64,000 bases of DNA from Indolivaga alginatilytica (GTDB lineage Bacteria > Bacteroidota > Bacteroidia > Bacteroidales > Dysgonomonadaceae). Below the pieces are notes generated by a model that ran no database searches, was not told the origin of the DNA, and saw only the letters and a program-made list of their open reading frames with translations. Below, one piece after another: positions 17,368 to 25,814 of this stretch (position 1 is its first letter; every line of letters starts with the position of its first letter). Location: positions 62,001 to 126,000 of the forward strand of contig NZ_QICL01000006.1 of NCBI RefSeq assembly GCF_003201355.1, given 5' to 3'. The position numbers and the translations under genes were made by a program.

Positions 17368-20364
17368 ATGAAACAACGCATAAATTTTTTTCGCTGTAAA
17401 GCCTGTATTGTGCTGCTCATTTTGTCACTAACGAGTAGCTTTGCTATCCCTTTAACTAAAGGGAATCAGCGGGTAAGGTATAATTTTAATTCTCAGTGGG
17501 TTCTTAAAGCGGGAGATGTGGCAGGTGCTGCTAAAGCAGACTTCGACGATGCTTCCTGGACAAAAATAACACTACCCCGAGCTTTTAATGAAGATGATGC
17601 CTTTAAAGTGCCGATCGAAGATCATACAACCAATATTGTATGGTATCGGAAGCATTTTAAACTATCGCCCAATGATAAAGGAAAGAAGGTTTTTCTGGAG
17701 TTCGAAGGTATTCGCTTTGGAGGTGACTTTTATCTGAATGGAAAGCAGATAGCTATTCACGAAAACGGTGTAATGGCTTTTGGAATAGACATTAGCGATG
17801 ATGTTGTTTTCGGAAATAAAGAAAATGTTCTGGCTGTACGAATTGATAATTCGTGGAAGTATGCCGAGCGTGCTTCGGGTACTACCTATCAGTGGAATAA
17901 TATAAATTTCAATGCCAATTACGGAGGTATACCCAAAAATGTATTTCTGCATATTACAGACAAAGTATATCAGACTTTGCCGCTTTACAGTAACCTCAAA
18001 ACTACAGGTACATACATTTATGCACGTGAAATAAATATCACGAAAAAGAATGCGCTCATATTTGCAGAATCGGAAGTTAAGAATGAACATTCAGTAGCCA
18101 AAACGGTTAGTCTGGAGATGCAAATAGAAAACATGGGTGGTGATGTGATAAAAAAGATTAAATCTTTGCCCGTTGATCTAAAAGCAGGAGAAACAAAGAC
18201 TTTGGCTGTGAATAGTTTTGTTGATGATCTTCAGTTCTGGAGTTGGGGTTATGGCTATCTGTACGATGTATATACCATTCTCTATGTAGATAATATTCCC
18301 GTAGATGTGGTAAAAACAAGAACAGGTTTTCGGAAAACAGCCTTTCGTAATGGAATGGTTGAGCTGAACGATCGTATTCTGCAAATGAAAGGTTATGCAC
18401 AACGTACCAGTAACGAATGGCCTTCGGTAGGTATGTCTGTTCCCGCGTGGCTAAGCGATTTCAGTAATCGGATGATTGTTGAAGGAAACGGTAATCTCGT
18501 TCGGTGGATGCATGTAACGCCTTGGAAACAAGATGTAGAATCGTTTGACAGAGTGGGACTTATACAAGCCATGCCTGCTGGAGATGCCGAAAAAGACGTT
18601 AATGGCAGACAGTGGGAACAGCGAGTAGAGTTGATGCGTGATGCTATTATTTACAATCGGAATAACCCGAGTATTCTTTTCTATGAATCAGGAAATGAGT
18701 CTATCAGCGAAGATCATATGGCAGAAATGAAGGCTGTAAGAGATCTTTACGATCCTTATGGTGGTCGTGCTATCGGTTCGCGTGAGATGTTGGATAGTAA
18801 AATTGCCGAGTATGGAGGCGAGATGCTATATATAAATAAAAGCGGACGGATACCGATGTGGGCAACCGAATATTCGAGAGACGAGGCATTGCGTAAATAT
18901 TGGGACGAATTTTCTCCTCCTTATCATAAAGACGGAGACGGACCTTTGCATAAAGGCAAGGATGCAAGCGATTATAATCGCAATCAGGATTCGTTTGCAA
19001 AAGAAGCAGTTATCCGTTGGTTCGATTATTTTAGAGTACGCCCCGGAACGGGTAGGCGAGTAAGCTCGGGTGGAACTAATATTATATTTTCGGACTCTAA
19101 TACACATTATCGCGGAGCTGAAAATTATAGACGCAGTGGCGAAGTAGATGCTATGCGTATACCCAAAGATGCTTTTTATGCCCATCGGGTTATGTGGGAC
19201 GGATGGGTTGATATTGAGAATCATCGTACGCATATTGTAGGGCATTGGAATTATACCCCTCAAACCGTAAAAGATGTTTTCGTTGTCTCCTCAGGAGATC
19301 AAGTCGAACTATTTATCAACGGACAATCTAAGGGAATGGGAGAAAGAAGTTCTCAGTTTCTGTTTACCTTCAAAGATATAAAATGGCAGGAAGGAAAGAT
19401 CGAAGCAATCAGTTACAGCAATAACAAAACAGAGCTAAGCCGAAGTGAGATACAAACAGCAGGAGAGCCTTTTGCCTTGAAGATGAAAGTAATGAATGCC
19501 CCTGATGGTTTTAAAGCAGATGGCGCAGATCTGGCATTGATTGAGGTTGAAACTGTTGATAAAGAAGGGAATCGCTGCCCTGCATCCGAAGTATTGGCAT
19601 CGTTTACTCTTTCGGGACCTGCCGAATGGAGAGGTGGTATTGCTCAGGGAAAAGACAACTATATTTTATCAAAGGAACTGCCTCTTGAATCGGGCGTGAA
19701 TCGCGTATTAATCCGATCTACTAATAACACGGGAAGGGTTACATTGACTGCATCGGCAAAAGGTCTGAAGCCGACTACTGTTTCTTTCGAATCTGTTCCT
19801 TTTAAACAAAAAGATGGGCTTGCAGAATATATCAGTGGCGAACACCAGCCATCTTATACGGAAAGAGGACAAACTCCTGTTGGGTCATCATTTATCCCAA
19901 CCCGCCAGAGTATTGAGATTGTAGCTGCCACCGCAGGAAGCAACGAAGACAAAGCCAACTTAAGCTACGATGATAACGAGCTTTCGGAATGGACTAACGA
20001 CGGAAACGTACGTACCGGCTGGATAAAATACGAGTTGGAACGTGATGCAACCATCTCGGAAATAGAGCTGAAACTCACCGGTTGGAGAATGCGCAGTTAT
20101 CCTGTAATTATAACCGTAGATGATGTTGAAGTATATAAAGGTGATACCGAGAAAAGCTTAGGATATATTTCAATTCCAATAAAACCGACAAAAGGACGTT
20201 TCGTGAAAATCCAGCTTATAGGACAAAGCACCGATGAAGATGCTTTTGGCGGAATTGTTGAAGTAACAGGTACAAAAGAACTCGATTTGTACAAAGACCC
20301 CAATGCTTTAGATGCTAAAGGACAGCTGCGTATTGTAGAAGCAGAGGTTTATGAAGCCCTATAA
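17368..20364 (+). CDS. GH2 beta-galactosidase-like enzyme with DUF4982 and C-terminal F5/8-type domain
   Basis: A 998-residue secreted enzyme (signal peptide about 1-26). The GH2 parts are visible in order: a sugar-binding jelly roll (about 35-200, with WYRKHF and FGGDFYLNGKQIA), an Ig-like sandwich, and a catalytic barrel with acid/base E444 in YESGNESIS and nucleophile E501 in MWATEYSRDE. A DUF4982-type Ig domain (about 625-710, VELFINGQSKGMGERS) and a further Ig-like domain follow. The C-terminal stretch (about 860-970) looks like a discoidin/F5-8-type carbohydrate-binding domain (DDNELSEWTNDG, IELKLTGWRMRSYP). The predicted role is removal of beta-linked galactose or a related sugar from side chains. 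It is the first plus-strand gene after the divergent regulator, upstream of the SusC/SusD pairs. Confidence 0.85.
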   Translation: MKQRINFFRCKACIVLLILSLTSSFAIPLTKGNQRVRYNFNSQWVLKAGDVAGAAKADFDDASWTKITLPRAFNEDDAFKVPIEDHTTNIVWYRKHFKLSPNDKGKKVFLEFEGIRFGGDFYLNGKQIAIHENGVMAFGIDISDDVVFGNKENVLAVRIDNSWKYAERASGTTYQWNNINFNANYGGIPKNVFLHITDKVYQTLPLYSNLKTTGTYIYAREINITKKNALIFAESEVKNEHSVAKTVSLEMQIENMGGDVIKKIKSLPVDLKAGETKTLAVNSFVDDLQFWSWGYGYLYDVYTILYVDNIPVDVVKTRTGFRKTAFRNGMVELNDRILQMKGYAQRTSNEWPSVGMSVPAWLSDFSNRMIVEGNGNLVRWMHVTPWKQDVESFDRVGLIQAMPAGDAEKDVNGRQWEQRVELMRDAIIYNRNNPSILFYESGNESISEDHMAEMKAVRDLYDPYGGRAIGSREMLDSKIAEYGGEMLYINKSGRIPMWATEYSRDEALRKYWDEFSPPYHKDGDGPLHKGKDASDYNRNQDSFAKEAVIRWFDYFRVRPGTGRRVSSGGTNIIFSDSNTHYRGAENYRRSGEVDAMRIPKDAFYAHRVMWDGWVDIENHRTHIVGHWNYTPQTVKDVFVVSSGDQVELFINGQSKGMGERSSQFLFTFKDIKWQEGKIEAISYSNNKTELSRSEIQTAGEPFALKMKVMNAPDGFKADGADLALIEVETVDKEGNRCPASEVLASFTLSGPAEWRGGIAQGKDNYILSKELPLESGVNRVLIRSTNNTGRVTLTASAKGLKPTTVSFESVPFKQKDGLAEYISGEHQPSYTERGQTPVGSSFIPTRQSIEIVAATAGSNEDKANLSYDDNELSEWTNDGNVRTGWIKYELERDATISEIELKLTGWRMRSYPVIITVDDVEVYKGDTEKSLGYISIPIKPTKGRFVKIQLIGQSTDEDAFGGIVEVTGTKELDLYKDPNALDAKGQLRIVEAEVYEAL

Positions 20365-20373
20365 ATAATCATA

Positions 20374-20553
20374 AAGTCTTATTTTCTATGCTTCTGTATA
20401 AAAAAACATTTGCACAGATACCCTTGTAGCCTACTTTCGCTGAAGATTTAATGAATGTAAACATAAGAGCCATGAAAACTTAAAGAAAACTTAATTCCCG
20501 ATACCTAAATCGGATGAAAAACCTGATCTAAGAATTACTTAAATTAAAAATCC
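20374..20553 (+). repeat. Duplicated 180-bp susC leader, copy 1
   Basis: This stretch is identical at 174 of 180 positions to 25635-25814, and both copies end exactly at a susC start codon. It contains a partly paired GTATAAA/TTTGCAC hairpin, the CCGAT-ACCTAA-ATCGG hairpin and a tiny reading frame ATG-AAA-ACT-TAA. The identity stops about 25 bases into the coding sequence. It may be a regulatory 5' leader or a recombination substrate. Confidence 0.85.
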
Positions 20554-23500
20554 ATGAAAAATAAACTGAAAACGAATCAGAAGTTCGTATCGTTAACCCG
20601 ATACCTGTTTCTGACAATGGCCTTCCTACTTTTGCCCGTGGCATATACTTATGCACAGCAAAAAACAATCAAAGGGACTGTCTTAGATGAACAAAATGCA
20701 GCTGTAATAGGTGCTTCGGTAAATGTTAAAGGAACTTCTGTCGGTACAATAACTGATTTAGACGGAGTATTTTCTATTCAAGCAAAGCCCACAGATATTT
20801 TAGAGGTTGCTTATGTCGGTTATGTAAGGCAATCTATTCCCATTAGTGGTAAATCGGATATTAAAGTTATACTAAAAGAAGATAATAAACTACTCGATGA
20901 AGTTGTAGTTGTGGGATATGGAACAGTAAAAAAAGCGAATGTTGTCGGATCGATCGCCCGAATTGATGAAAGTGCAATTGCCGATCGTCCGATCACAAGG
21001 GTTGAGCAAGCCTTACAAGGTCAAATGGCTGGTGTAAGTGTACGAAGTACATCAGGTTCACCGGGCGGTGACATCACCATAAATGTGCGTGGAGCTGCTT
21101 CTATTAATGGTGAAAGTTCTCCTTTGTATGTGGTGGACGGTGTTCCTATTGATAATCTTTCGGGAATAAATCCGAATGATATACAATCTATCGAAGTACT
21201 AAAAGATGCTGCCTCGGCGGCTATTTACGGTTCGCGGGGTTCGAACGGGGTTGTACTTGTTACTACCAAAAGGGGCAAAAAGGGTAAAGCCATTATCTCC
21301 CTTTCTGCTTATACAGGTATTGCGAATGTAGAAAAGACAGTAGATGTTATGAACTCGGGCGAGTGGATTGCTTTTAATAAAAAATGGCTGGACAGGCAAT
21401 GGACTAATAAGACAGGGCAAAGTGTTTCCGTATCGCAAGCCGAGCGTATTGCATTTGCATCAAAGCAATCGGGTAAAACATATGATAACCGAACAGCTCT
21501 CAATGACATCAGAGCTTCTTATGGAATATATGACCCTTATTGGGGAACCGATAATTTGGAAACAATCGATTGGCAGGATGCAATATTCAAGTCAGCTCCT
21601 ATAAGCGATATTCAATTGAATGCTGCGGGTGCTACAGAGAATGTTGTTTATTCAATATCAACAGGTGTTTTGCAACAAGAAGGAATTGTGGCAGGGTCGG
21701 CTTTCGATCGTTATTCGTTGCGTGCCAACTTTGATGTTAAAATGAACGACCGCATGAAATTAACTGTAAATATTGCTCCGTCATATGCTCTGAAGAAAGG
21801 TGCTAATGTAGATGGCAAGGATGCGGCAGTTGCACGTGCATTATCCTTTCCGGGTATAGTTCCTGCAGGAGCAGGCAGAATGGCGGGAGCCGATCCTTAT
21901 AAGTTTTATGACTTGTGGGGTCCCGGTCCTAATAATGTAAGCCCTTATGTACAGGCTGTTTATAATGATAGACGAACCGAAGATGTACGTGTAAATTCTG
22001 CGGCGAATATGACTGTCAACATTATAGACGGGCTATCAGTAAACGGGCTTGTTTCATGGAACTTCAGATCAAATATGTGGAGAACATACAGCCCGACATG
22101 GATTCAAGGGACATGGGATACAGCCAAGCCCGGTGAAAAATCGAGCTCTCGTAAGGCTAGTTCGTTAACACACAGTCTTATGGGGCAGGCGATGATTAAT
22201 TATGTTAAAGAATTTGGAAATCATTCTTTAGCAGCCATGTTGGCTCTGTCAGAGGAGAAAAATACAACAGAAAGTTCGGATCAGGGTCTAAGTGGCTTTG
22301 CTAATGATAAAACATGGGTATTCGATAAAAATTCGGGGACTACCGTAAACTACAATACGATTGATTATGGTCAGGATGCACTTATTTCTTATTTTGGGCG
22401 TATTCAATACGGATACAAAGACAGGTATTTAGTTACGACATCGCTCCGTAAAGATGGTTCTTCTAAATTTGGAAGTAATAGCCGTTGGGGATGGTTTCCA
22501 TCTGTATCGGGTGCTTGGAAAGTAAACGAAGAAGATTTTATGAAGAAGTTCGAATGGCTTGGTACTGCCAAATTGAGAGCCAGTTGGGGGCTTGCAGGTA
22601 ACGATCGTATAGGGTCTGCTGCGTTCCTGTCGAATATGGTTAGTGCTAATTATGTTTTTGGTGATGACCAAGCTATCCAGAATGGGTTTGTAGTCGGAAA
22701 TATCTCTAATTCATTCTTAGGATGGGAGAAAACAGACAGTTATAATTTCGGTTTAGACTTAGGATTCTTTAAAAACAGAATATATATGCAGGCTGATGTG
22801 TATTATAAGAAAACGACCGATCTTTTATTGAAGGCTCCCACTTCATTAACCACAGGCTATTCATCGATGATGGATAATGTTGGAAATGTTGAAAACAGAG
22901 GATTTGAATTTGAATTAAATACCGTCAATTTAACGGGACAGTTCCAATGGAATTCATCTTTTAATATGTCAATAAATAGAAATAAAATAACAAGTTTAGG
23001 TTCTAATGACGGCGATATCAAATTAGGTCAGGGAAATACAATTATCCAAAGAGTTGGGCAAGCTATAAATTCGTACTATCTGCTAAAGGCAACAGGTGTG
23101 CTTCGTGCCGCAGATTTCGAATCGGATGGGGTTACACCCAAAAAAGGCATCGCTATATATTCGGGTCAAAAACCCGGTGATACTAAGTATTTTGATGCTA
23201 CTGATGATGGTAAAATCACATCCGATGACTATATCGTAGCAGGTAAATACGAACCCGATTTTGAATGGGGTTTGATGAACACGTTCAAGTATAAGAATTT
23301 CGATATGTCTGTTCTTTTGCAAGGTAGGGTTGGAGGAGATTTATTGTCAATAGGTTCAAGAGGTTGGAATAGAGCAACGAATGATCCTAAATATAATTAT
23401 ATGGATCAGTGGTTGTATGATGCCTATTGGTCGGAAGAAGAACCGGGAAATGGAAAAGTTCCTGCCTTTTTCTCCGCAGTAACCAGTCAGTATGATACTA

Positions 23501-23739
23501 ACTGGATGTACGATGCCGGTTATATAAGAATTAAGAATATAACACTCGGTTATGACATTCCGGTTAAAAAGGTTTTGAATAAAGCCCGTGTCTATTTCTC
23601 TTGTGATAATGTATATATGTGGGATAATTATTATCCCGGATTTTCACCCGAAGCCGCAACACAGGATAATGCTTCATCCGATTGGGGATCGTATCCGCTG
23701 GCAAGAACGTTTACAGTAGGAGTGAACATAACTTTTTAA
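20554..23739 (+). CDS. SusC-like TonB-dependent outer-membrane transporter 1
   Basis: A 1061-residue SusC/RagA-family transporter. A signal peptide (about 1-34, ending YTYAQQ) is followed by a carboxypeptidase-regulatory-like domain (about 36-112, GTVLDEQNAAVIGASVNVKG), the DEVVVVGYG signature (about 117-125), a plug domain (about 128-235, VRGAASINGESSPLYVVDG) and a 22-strand barrel ending in a final aromatic (FTVGVNITF). It imports oligosaccharides released at the cell surface, powered by TonB-ExbBD, together with the SusD-like lipoprotein encoded 101 bp downstream. Its first 125 residues are closely similar to transporter 2 at 25815; plug and barrel differ, so the two probably take different oligosaccharides. 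The stop codon overlaps the left hairpin of a Rpt-A repeat. Confidence 0.95.
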   Translation: MKNKLKTNQKFVSLTRYLFLTMAFLLLPVAYTYAQQKTIKGTVLDEQNAAVIGASVNVKGTSVGTITDLDGVFSIQAKPTDILEVAYVGYVRQSIPISGKSDIKVILKEDNKLLDEVVVVGYGTVKKANVVGSIARIDESAIADRPITRVEQALQGQMAGVSVRSTSGSPGGDITINVRGAASINGESSPLYVVDGVPIDNLSGINPNDIQSIEVLKDAASAAIYGSRGSNGVVLVTTKRGKKGKAIISLSAYTGIANVEKTVDVMNSGEWIAFNKKWLDRQWTNKTGQSVSVSQAERIAFASKQSGKTYDNRTALNDIRASYGIYDPYWGTDNLETIDWQDAIFKSAPISDIQLNAAGATENVVYSISTGVLQQEGIVAGSAFDRYSLRANFDVKMNDRMKLTVNIAPSYALKKGANVDGKDAAVARALSFPGIVPAGAGRMAGADPYKFYDLWGPGPNNVSPYVQAVYNDRRTEDVRVNSAANMTVNIIDGLSVNGLVSWNFRSNMWRTYSPTWIQGTWDTAKPGEKSSSRKASSLTHSLMGQAMINYVKEFGNHSLAAMLALSEEKNTTESSDQGLSGFANDKTWVFDKNSGTTVNYNTIDYGQDALISYFGRIQYGYKDRYLVTTSLRKDGSSKFGSNSRWGWFPSVSGAWKVNEEDFMKKFEWLGTAKLRASWGLAGNDRIGSAAFLSNMVSANYVFGDDQAIQNGFVVGNISNSFLGWEKTDSYNFGLDLGFFKNRIYMQADVYYKKTTDLLLKAPTSLTTGYSSMMDNVGNVENRGFEFELNTVNLTGQFQWNSSFNMSINRNKITSLGSNDGDIKLGQGNTIIQRVGQAINSYYLLKATGVLRAADFESDGVTPKKGIAIYSGQKPGDTKYFDATDDGKITSDDYIVAGKYEPDFEWGLMNTFKYKNFDMSVLLQGRVGGDLLSIGSRGWNRATNDPKYNYMDQWLYDAYWSEEEPGNGKVPAFFSAVTSQYDTNWMYDAGYIRIKNITLGYDIPVKKVLNKARVYFSCDNVYMWDNYYPGFSPEAATQDNASSDWGSYPLARTFTVGVNITF

Positions 23740-23828
23740 GGTCTCAGACCTTTTTATTGCTTTAGCAAGCAAAACAACTATAGCTAGTTATAACTTTAAA
23801 GTATTGCATTAAATATTTTGTATTACTT
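23738..23828 (+). repeat. Rpt-A copy 3, full length, between susC and susD
   Basis: Left hairpin AAGGTC-TCA-GACCTT followed by TTTTTATTGCTTTAGCAAGC, an inner hairpin (AACTA-TAGC-TAGTT) and the right end GCATTAAATATTTTGTATTACTT. The TAA of susC is also the first TAA of the repeat. Confidence 0.8.
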
Positions 23829-23840
23829 AATACTGACATT

Positions 23841-25349
23841 ATGAAAATAAATAAATTAATAATATTGTTTTTGTCCTTTGCCATGTTTTCGTGTACGAGC
23901 GATCTGGATATTATTCCGGTCGAAAATAATGTGTCGAATACTTTCTATTCAAGTGAATTAGAGGTAAATCAAGCCGCAATCGGTATTTATTCGAGATTGG
24001 GGAGAAGTGGCAGTAATCAGGACTTTCCAACGTTGTATTACTTATTAGTTTCGGAAGACCGTTCCGATATTCGTTATTTGGTTGGTGAAACCTCAGCACA
24101 GAATGACCAACTTGATATTCGCAAGTATTTGTTGACATCTTCAACGACTACAGTATCTACTATCTTTGCCCGGCTTTATTCCATGATTGCCGATGCAAAT
24201 AATTTGCTGAGCAAAACGCCGGAGAACGAATATGTGCGTTATCGGGCAGAAGCCTGTTTCCTCAGGGCTTATGCTTATAGCGAGCTAGTAAGAGCTTTTG
24301 GACCGGTGTCGTTGGTTACAAAACCCATTGAAAATGGGGCCGCAGTACTTCTACCGCGTGAGCCTATTGAAACTATTTATGCACAAATTATAGAGGATTT
24401 AAATTATGCGGGAGCAAATCTGGATGAAGTATATACAGGGAAAAGTTCTGGGCGTGTCGGTAGTTTAGCAGCAAAAGCATTACTGGGGCAAGTATACATG
24501 ACTATGGCGGGTAGCCCTTTAAAAGATGCTTCGGCAATGGTAAAAGCCGAGAGTGTATATGCTCAGATTATAGATAAAGTTTCGGCTCGTTTTGCGACCA
24601 ATTATGCAGATATATTTACTTTACGCAATGAGAATAAATACGACTTATTCTCTGTGCAATTTGCTTCCGGAGGATTTGGAACCGGTTCAAGTTTACCCGG
24701 ATATATTACAAGTTCGGGTTCAGGGGCTTCCCCTTTCCCCGAATGGGTGTATTCGTCATACGGACAACAAGGGCAAGATTTGAGGGTAGATACTTTACTT
24801 GTAAATGAGATGAAGTTGAATAACGATAAGCGATTGCCTGCAAGTGTTGATATGGGCTTTTGGAACAGTTTGGATGCTCAGAAAAGAGTGTGGGTGGTCA
24901 GAAATGTATTGACCAAGTTTTTAGAAAAAGATAATACCAATACAACTATAAAGTCATGGAATGATTTTCCTCGCAATTTCCCTATTATTCGTCCGGCAGA
25001 AGTACTTCTCTATTATGCAGAAGCTTTGATTGCTAACTCGAAACCCGGTGATGCAGCAAAATATATTAATAAAATAAGATCTCGTGCCGGTTTAGCAGAC
25101 CTGACAACTATACCCACTTTGGACGATATTAAGAAAGAACGTAAATATGAGTTTATAGGTGAAGGAAAACGCTATTTTGATTTGGTTCGTTGGGGCGAAT
25201 CCGAAGCAGTAGCTACTCTTGCGGCATTTGCTAAGTATTATCATTCGGAAACAAATGGCATAATTCCTACCAAAAGGGATTTACTGTTACCTATTCCTGA
25301 TGATGAGATGAAAACGAGAACTAATTGGGTACAAAATTTCGGTTATTAG
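23841..25349 (+). CDS. SusD-like surface glycan-binding lipoprotein 1
   Basis: A 502-residue SusD/RagB-family protein with a lipobox (MFSC, cysteine at about residue 18). The N-terminal SusD-like region holds tetratricopeptide-like helices (RYRAEACFLRAYAYSELVRAFGPV, about 125-150). The C-terminal RagB/SusD region carries the usual FPIIRPAEVLLYYAEALI, KYINKIRSRAGL and KKERKYEFIGEGKRYFDLVRWG motifs. SusD proteins form a lid over their SusC partner and bind the oligosaccharide before import. The partner is transporter 1, separated by a Rpt-A element. The length is ordinary for the family. The gene is followed by a long perfect hairpin that probably ends or processes the message. Confidence 0.94.
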   Translation: MKINKLIILFLSFAMFSCTSDLDIIPVENNVSNTFYSSELEVNQAAIGIYSRLGRSGSNQDFPTLYYLLVSEDRSDIRYLVGETSAQNDQLDIRKYLLTSSTTTVSTIFARLYSMIADANNLLSKTPENEYVRYRAEACFLRAYAYSELVRAFGPVSLVTKPIENGAAVLLPREPIETIYAQIIEDLNYAGANLDEVYTGKSSGRVGSLAAKALLGQVYMTMAGSPLKDASAMVKAESVYAQIIDKVSARFATNYADIFTLRNENKYDLFSVQFASGGFGTGSSLPGYITSSGSGASPFPEWVYSSYGQQGQDLRVDTLLVNEMKLNNDKRLPASVDMGFWNSLDAQKRVWVVRNVLTKFLEKDNTNTTIKSWNDFPRNFPIIRPAEVLLYYAEALIANSKPGDAAKYINKIRSRAGLADLTTIPTLDDIKKERKYEFIGEGKRYFDLVRWGESEAVATLAAFAKYYHSETNGIIPTKRDLLLPIPDDEMKTRTNWVQNFGY

Positions 25350-25387
25350 TATCATGTGTGATCTGTTTCTTAGATATTTGTAATGTT

Positions 25388-25442
25388 CTTCGGGTATTTA
25401 TTGTAAGCAATCTTCCTTTTTTGCTTCAATAAATACCCGAAG
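25388..25442 (+). terminator. Very long hairpin after susD 1
   Basis: CTTCGGGTATTTATTG (25388-25403) pairs perfectly with CAATAAATACCCGAAG (25427-25442). Inside it AAGCAA pairs with TTGCTT, giving about 22 bp with a single bulge. No T-run follows, so it may be a terminator, an RNA stabiliser or a processing site that sets different levels for the two SusC/D pairs. Confidence 0.65.
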
Positions 25443-25525
25443 TTGTAAATGATGATGCGCTAGATATCGTAAGAACAGATGCTTATAAAGACTTAGAACT
25501 AAGCCTTCAAATTTTACAGTCTCTT

Positions 25526-25621
25526 TTTGTATTTAATGCTAAATACCTGTTGCTCTATTTTGTAATTGTAACATTTATTGGTTGTTATGTTTTCTTAAGC
25601 AATAAAACGGTCTGTCTCCTT
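25526..25621 (-). repeat. Rpt-A copy, reverse orientation, divergent
   Basis: Read on the minus strand it has the left hairpin remnant and TTTTATTGCTTAAG linker (AAGCAATAAAACGGTCT on the plus strand), the CATAACAACC inner arm (GGTTGTTATG) and the GCATTAAAT right end (ATTTAATGC). It lies between susD 1 and the second leader. Confidence 0.6.
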
Positions 25622-25634
25622 AATTAATTCAAAT

Positions 25635-25814
25635 AAGTCTTATTTTCTATGTTTCTGTACAAAAATACATTTGTACAGATACCCTTGTAGCCTACTTTCG
25701 CTGAAGATTTAATAAATGTAAACATAAGAGCCATGAAAACTTAAAGAAAACTTAATTTCCGATACCTAAATCGGATGAAAAACCTGATCTAAGAATTACT
25801 TAAATTAAAAATCC
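25635..25814 (+). repeat. Duplicated 180-bp susC leader, copy 2
   Basis: Second copy of the leader at 20374-20553, with 6 differences in 180. Here the hairpins are perfect: GTACAAA (25657-25663) with TTTGTAC (25670-25676), and TCCGAT-ACCTAA-ATCGGA. The first of these is only partly retained in copy 1. Confidence 0.85.

Noticed and set aside
18826-19263. Minus-strand frame of 145 codons inside the second GH2 gene
   Set aside because: It overlaps the GH2 catalytic barrel and shows no recognisable domain or plausible upstream signal.
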